Assembly: GCA_027486935.1 (NCBI GenBank)
Contig: JAIXOF010000062.1
Span: 1-64,000 of the forward strand
Source: Cyanobium sp. C1_MAG_00004
GTDB lineage: Bacteria > Cyanobacteriota > Cyanobacteriia > PCC-6307 > Cyanobiaceae
Reading direction: 5' to 3'
Length of the DNA: 64,000 bases
The position numbers and the translations under genes were made by a program. Under the pieces are notes generated by a model. The model did no database searches, was not told where the DNA came from, and saw nothing but the letters and a program-made list of their open reading frames with translations. Below, one piece after another: positions 62,457-64,000 of the stretch. Each line of letters starts with the position of its first letter. Within the stretch, counting starts at the first letter, position 1.

Positions 62457-62519
62457 ACACAAAACTTGACAGCCCCATAGGCAATGGGACTCATCTTTCT
62501 GGTGTCAAGGGTTTTGTGT
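62457..62519. promoter_or_regulatory. Long nested inverted repeat downstream of the ABC-F gene
   Basis: The outer arms are ACACAAAACTTGACA (62457-62471) and TGTCAAGGGTTTTGTGT (62503-62519), pairing except for two extra bases. Inside lies a second perfect hairpin, CCCAT-AGGCA-ATGGG (62474-62488). The left arm also contains TTGACA, a -35-like hexamer. There is no clean T-run after the right arm. It could be an mRNA 3' structure, an attenuator, a small RNA or an operator. Confidence 0.6.
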
Positions 62520-62541
62520 GCATAGCCTGACTTCAGATCGG

Positions 62542-62754
62542 ATGTCAGCCCCCATGAACCACAACGCCAGCCCACAACCCGGCGGCACGCCGGCCTGCTG
62601 GAGCGGAGCGGGAGCCCCCCGATCCCAGGACCTTGCCCAGCAGGCGCAGACCTGGGACGCCATGGAGAGCTACTTCGAATGCATCACCACCTGCTCGCTC
62701 GATGACGGCGACTGCGTGACCCAGTGCGTCGAGCAACTGCGGGAGCAGTCCTGA
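62542..62754 (+). CDS. Twin-CX3C Cys-rich microprotein
   Basis: From the ATG at 62542 the product has 70 residues; ATGs at 62518 and 62554 are alternatives. The first 30 residues are polar and Pro/Gly/Ser-rich. The C-terminal part is a compact acidic helix pair with the pattern CX3C-X6-CX3C (YFECITTCSLDDGDCVTQCV). Such spacing suits a disulfide-linked helical hairpin or a metal site. One further cysteine (TPACWSG) lies upstream. The function is unknown. Confidence 0.6.
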   Translation: MSAPMNHNASPQPGGTPACWSGAGAPRSQDLAQQAQTWDAMESYFECITTCSLDDGDCVTQCVEQLREQS

Positions 62755-62840
62755 CCCGGCGCCCGACCCACCAGGCCGCCACCCCTTGGCGGCCCGAAAC
62801 ATTTCTTAGTATTCAAGGAGTCGACCGAGCAAGGAGCGCC

Positions 62841-63038
62841 GTGAGCGAGTCCATCAGCCTCAGCCTGGGCCAACAGTTCGAGCTGGAGCGCATGAGCCGC
62901 GTCATCGACGACACCCATGATCCCCAGACCCTGCAGCGCCTGGCCAAGCAGTTGCTGCAGGCCTGGCAGAGCCAGAAGGCGGCGACCCAGTGGCTGATGC
63001 GTCAGCAGCTGGAAGGGGCCGGGTCCCCGCCGCTCTGA
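62841..63038 (+). CDS. Small helical protein, unknown function
   Basis: GTG at 62841, after AAGGAG, gives a 65-residue protein: SESISLSLGQQFELERMSRV, IDDTHDPQTLQRLAKQLLQA and WQSQKAATQWLMRQQLEG. It is fully helical and charged, with no cysteine or membrane segment. The good ribosome-binding site and regular heptad-like pattern support it. It converges on the HtrA gene with a 7-base gap. No family was recognised. Confidence 0.65.
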   Translation: MSESISLSLGQQFELERMSRVIDDTHDPQTLQRLAKQLLQAWQSQKAATQWLMRQQLEGAGSPPL

Positions 63039-63045
63039 CCGTCCA

Positions 63046-64000
63046 TCAGCCCTGGCGGCCGACGGTGGCCAGATCAACAGGAACCACCTGCAGCTGCAAC
63101 GTGCCGCCACCGCGGTTGACCGTCAGGGTCAAAGTCCGCCCGACACCGGTGCGCTCGACCGCTGCGACCAATTGGCTGGCGGCCTGAATCGGCTGACCGG
63201 CCGCGGCCGTGATCACATCACCGGTGCGCAGACCGGCCTGGGCCGCCGGTCCACCGGCAGCGATCGACACGACCCGCACCCCCTGCAGACCAGGGGTCCC
63301 ATCGCCGGCCGGCAGGGGTTCGAGGCCCACACCGATCATCGGATGGGTTGCACGCCCATTGCTGACCAGCTGGGCGGCGATGGCCCGGGCGCGATTGATC
63401 GGAATCGCAAAACCCAGACCCGCTCCAGGACCTGTGCGCACCAGGGTGTTGATGCCGATCACGTCGCCATCGGCATTGAGCAACGGCCCCCCCGAGTTGC
63501 CGGGGTTGATCGCCGCATCGGTCTGAATCAGGTCGAGCCGCTTGTCGGTGATGCCGAGCTTGCTGGCGTTGCGGTTCAGGTTGCTGATGATCCCCAGGGT
63601 GACGGTGTTGTCCAGGCCGAACGGATTGCCCACGGCAATCGCCCAGTCACCCACCTGAAGGCTTTCCGAGTTGCCCAGGGGGGCCACGGGCCAGGGTCCG
63701 CTGCCAGACAGTCGCACCACCGCCAGGTCGGTCACCGGGTCCAGGCCCACCACGGTGCCAAGTGCGCGCCGGCCGTCCTGCAGGCCAACGGTCACCTTGT
63801 CACTTTTCTCGACCACATGGGCATTGGTGATGATCAGACCGCTGGAATCGACGATGAAGCCACTGCCCTGGCCCCGCTCGACCCGCTGGGATGGGGGCTG
63901 GCTGAACTGGGGCAGACCGAAGAACTGACGAAAGAACGGATCGTTGAGCAGGGGGGCAGGCAGGCCCGCGGCTCCACCGCGCACCGTGACGGTCCTCTCG
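63046..64000 (-). CDS. HtrA/Deg serine protease, 5' end beyond window
   Basis: The frame runs off the right edge, so the N terminus and signal are missing; about 318 C-terminal codons are present. The triad is visible: His in [13 protein letters not shown], Asp in [13 protein letters not shown] and Ser in [15 protein letters not shown]. One PDZ domain follows ([35 protein letters not shown]). The first visible part has [11 protein letters not shown], typical of cyanobacterial HhoA/HhoB/HtrA. Deg proteases degrade damaged proteins in the periplasm or thylakoid lumen. Which paralogue it is cannot be told. Confidence 0.93.
   Translation of the reverse strand, partial: ERTVTVRGGAAGLPAPLLNDPFFRQFFGLPQFSQPPSQRVERGQGSGFIVDSSGLIITNAHVVEKSDKVTVGLQDGRRALGTVVGLDPVTDLAVVRLSGSGPWPVAPLGNSESLQVGDWAIAVGNPFGLDNTVTLGIISNLNRNASKLGITDKRLDLIQTDAAINPGNSGGPLLNADGDVIGINTLVRTGPGAGLGFAIPINRARAIAAQLVSNGRATHPMIGVGLEPLPAGDGTPGLQGVRVVSIAAGGPAAQAGLRTGDVITAAAGQPIQAASQLVAAVERTGVGRTLTLTVNRGGGTLQLQVVPVDLATVGRQG

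Overview
The window is a dense, G+C-rich piece of a cyanobacterial chromosome. The evidence is photosynthesis-specific genes: psbX, a Ycf66 protein, a YggT/Ycf19 protein, a high-light-inducible protein, a CpcS-type bilin lyase, the rod-core linker cpcG, the ferredoxin-thioredoxin reductase catalytic subunit ftrC and an NdbB-like quinone reductase. Phycobilisome genes together with very short intergenic spaces, many start/stop overlaps and frequent GTG/TTG starts fit a phycobilisome-containing picocyanobacterium (Synechococcus/Cyanobium type) better than Prochlorococcus. That assignment is inference. No rRNA, CRISPR array, insertion sequence or prophage was seen, and no gene-free stretch exceeds about 300 bases.

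Layout. 1-7.4 kb: two small membrane proteins, smc (with an unusual Gly/Ser insert near the hinge), a PRC-barrel protein, msrB and a lipid-A-disaccharide-synthase-related glycosyltransferase. 7.4-11.7 kb: tRNA-Leu(GAG), accC, a YggT protein, psbX, ycf66, two translationally coupled lipoproteins and an hli gene. 11.7-17.6 kb: an SbmA/YddA-like ABC transporter, a HIT protein, a YifB/ComM-type AAA protein, rpsU (56 codons), a DUF3747 secreted protein and def. 17.6-24.8 kb: an S9 peptidase, a GltS-like symporter, then a FucA-like class II aldolase, a medium-chain alcohol dehydrogenase, mtnA and an exported metallophosphoesterase. 24.8-29.8 kb: a DUF1543 protein, a flavin amine oxidase, two methyltransferases, an aldo/keto reductase and a Nif11-like membrane protein.

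29.8-35.7 kb is the iron-sulfur locus: ftrC-sufB-sufC-sufD-sufS on the minus strand and sufR divergent. A candidate operator (GAAAC-N6-GTTTC) lies in the shared upstream region. 35.7-43.9 kb: a hypothetical protein, an EamA transporter, the bilin lyase, cpcG with a clear intrinsic terminator, a DUF4912 protein, a phospholipase-D-like lipoprotein, two small hypotheticals and phosphoglucomutase. 43.9-49.6 kb: a tripartite-efflux operon with two different adaptors and one RND pump. 49.6-64 kb: an extended RarA, a stand-alone DUF1400 protein, a phosphopantetheinyl transferase, two peroxiredoxins, a divergent CoaX, cysH, NdbB, a HAD protein, a KtrA-like protein, anmK, a ribbon-helix-helix protein, small hypotheticals, an ABC-F ATPase and the edge of an HtrA-type protease.

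The most interesting grouping is the aldolase/alcohol dehydrogenase/mtnA locus (20.9-23.8 kb). It looks like the core of a DHAP shunt, a salvage route for the SAM by-products 5'-methylthioadenosine and 5'-deoxyadenosine, with a candidate enzyme for the aldehyde product encoded in the middle. Second-tier points are the operator-like repeats next to sufR, a nested hairpin downstream of the ABC-F gene, several Nif11-like or Cys-rich microproteins, and the two-adaptor RND operon.
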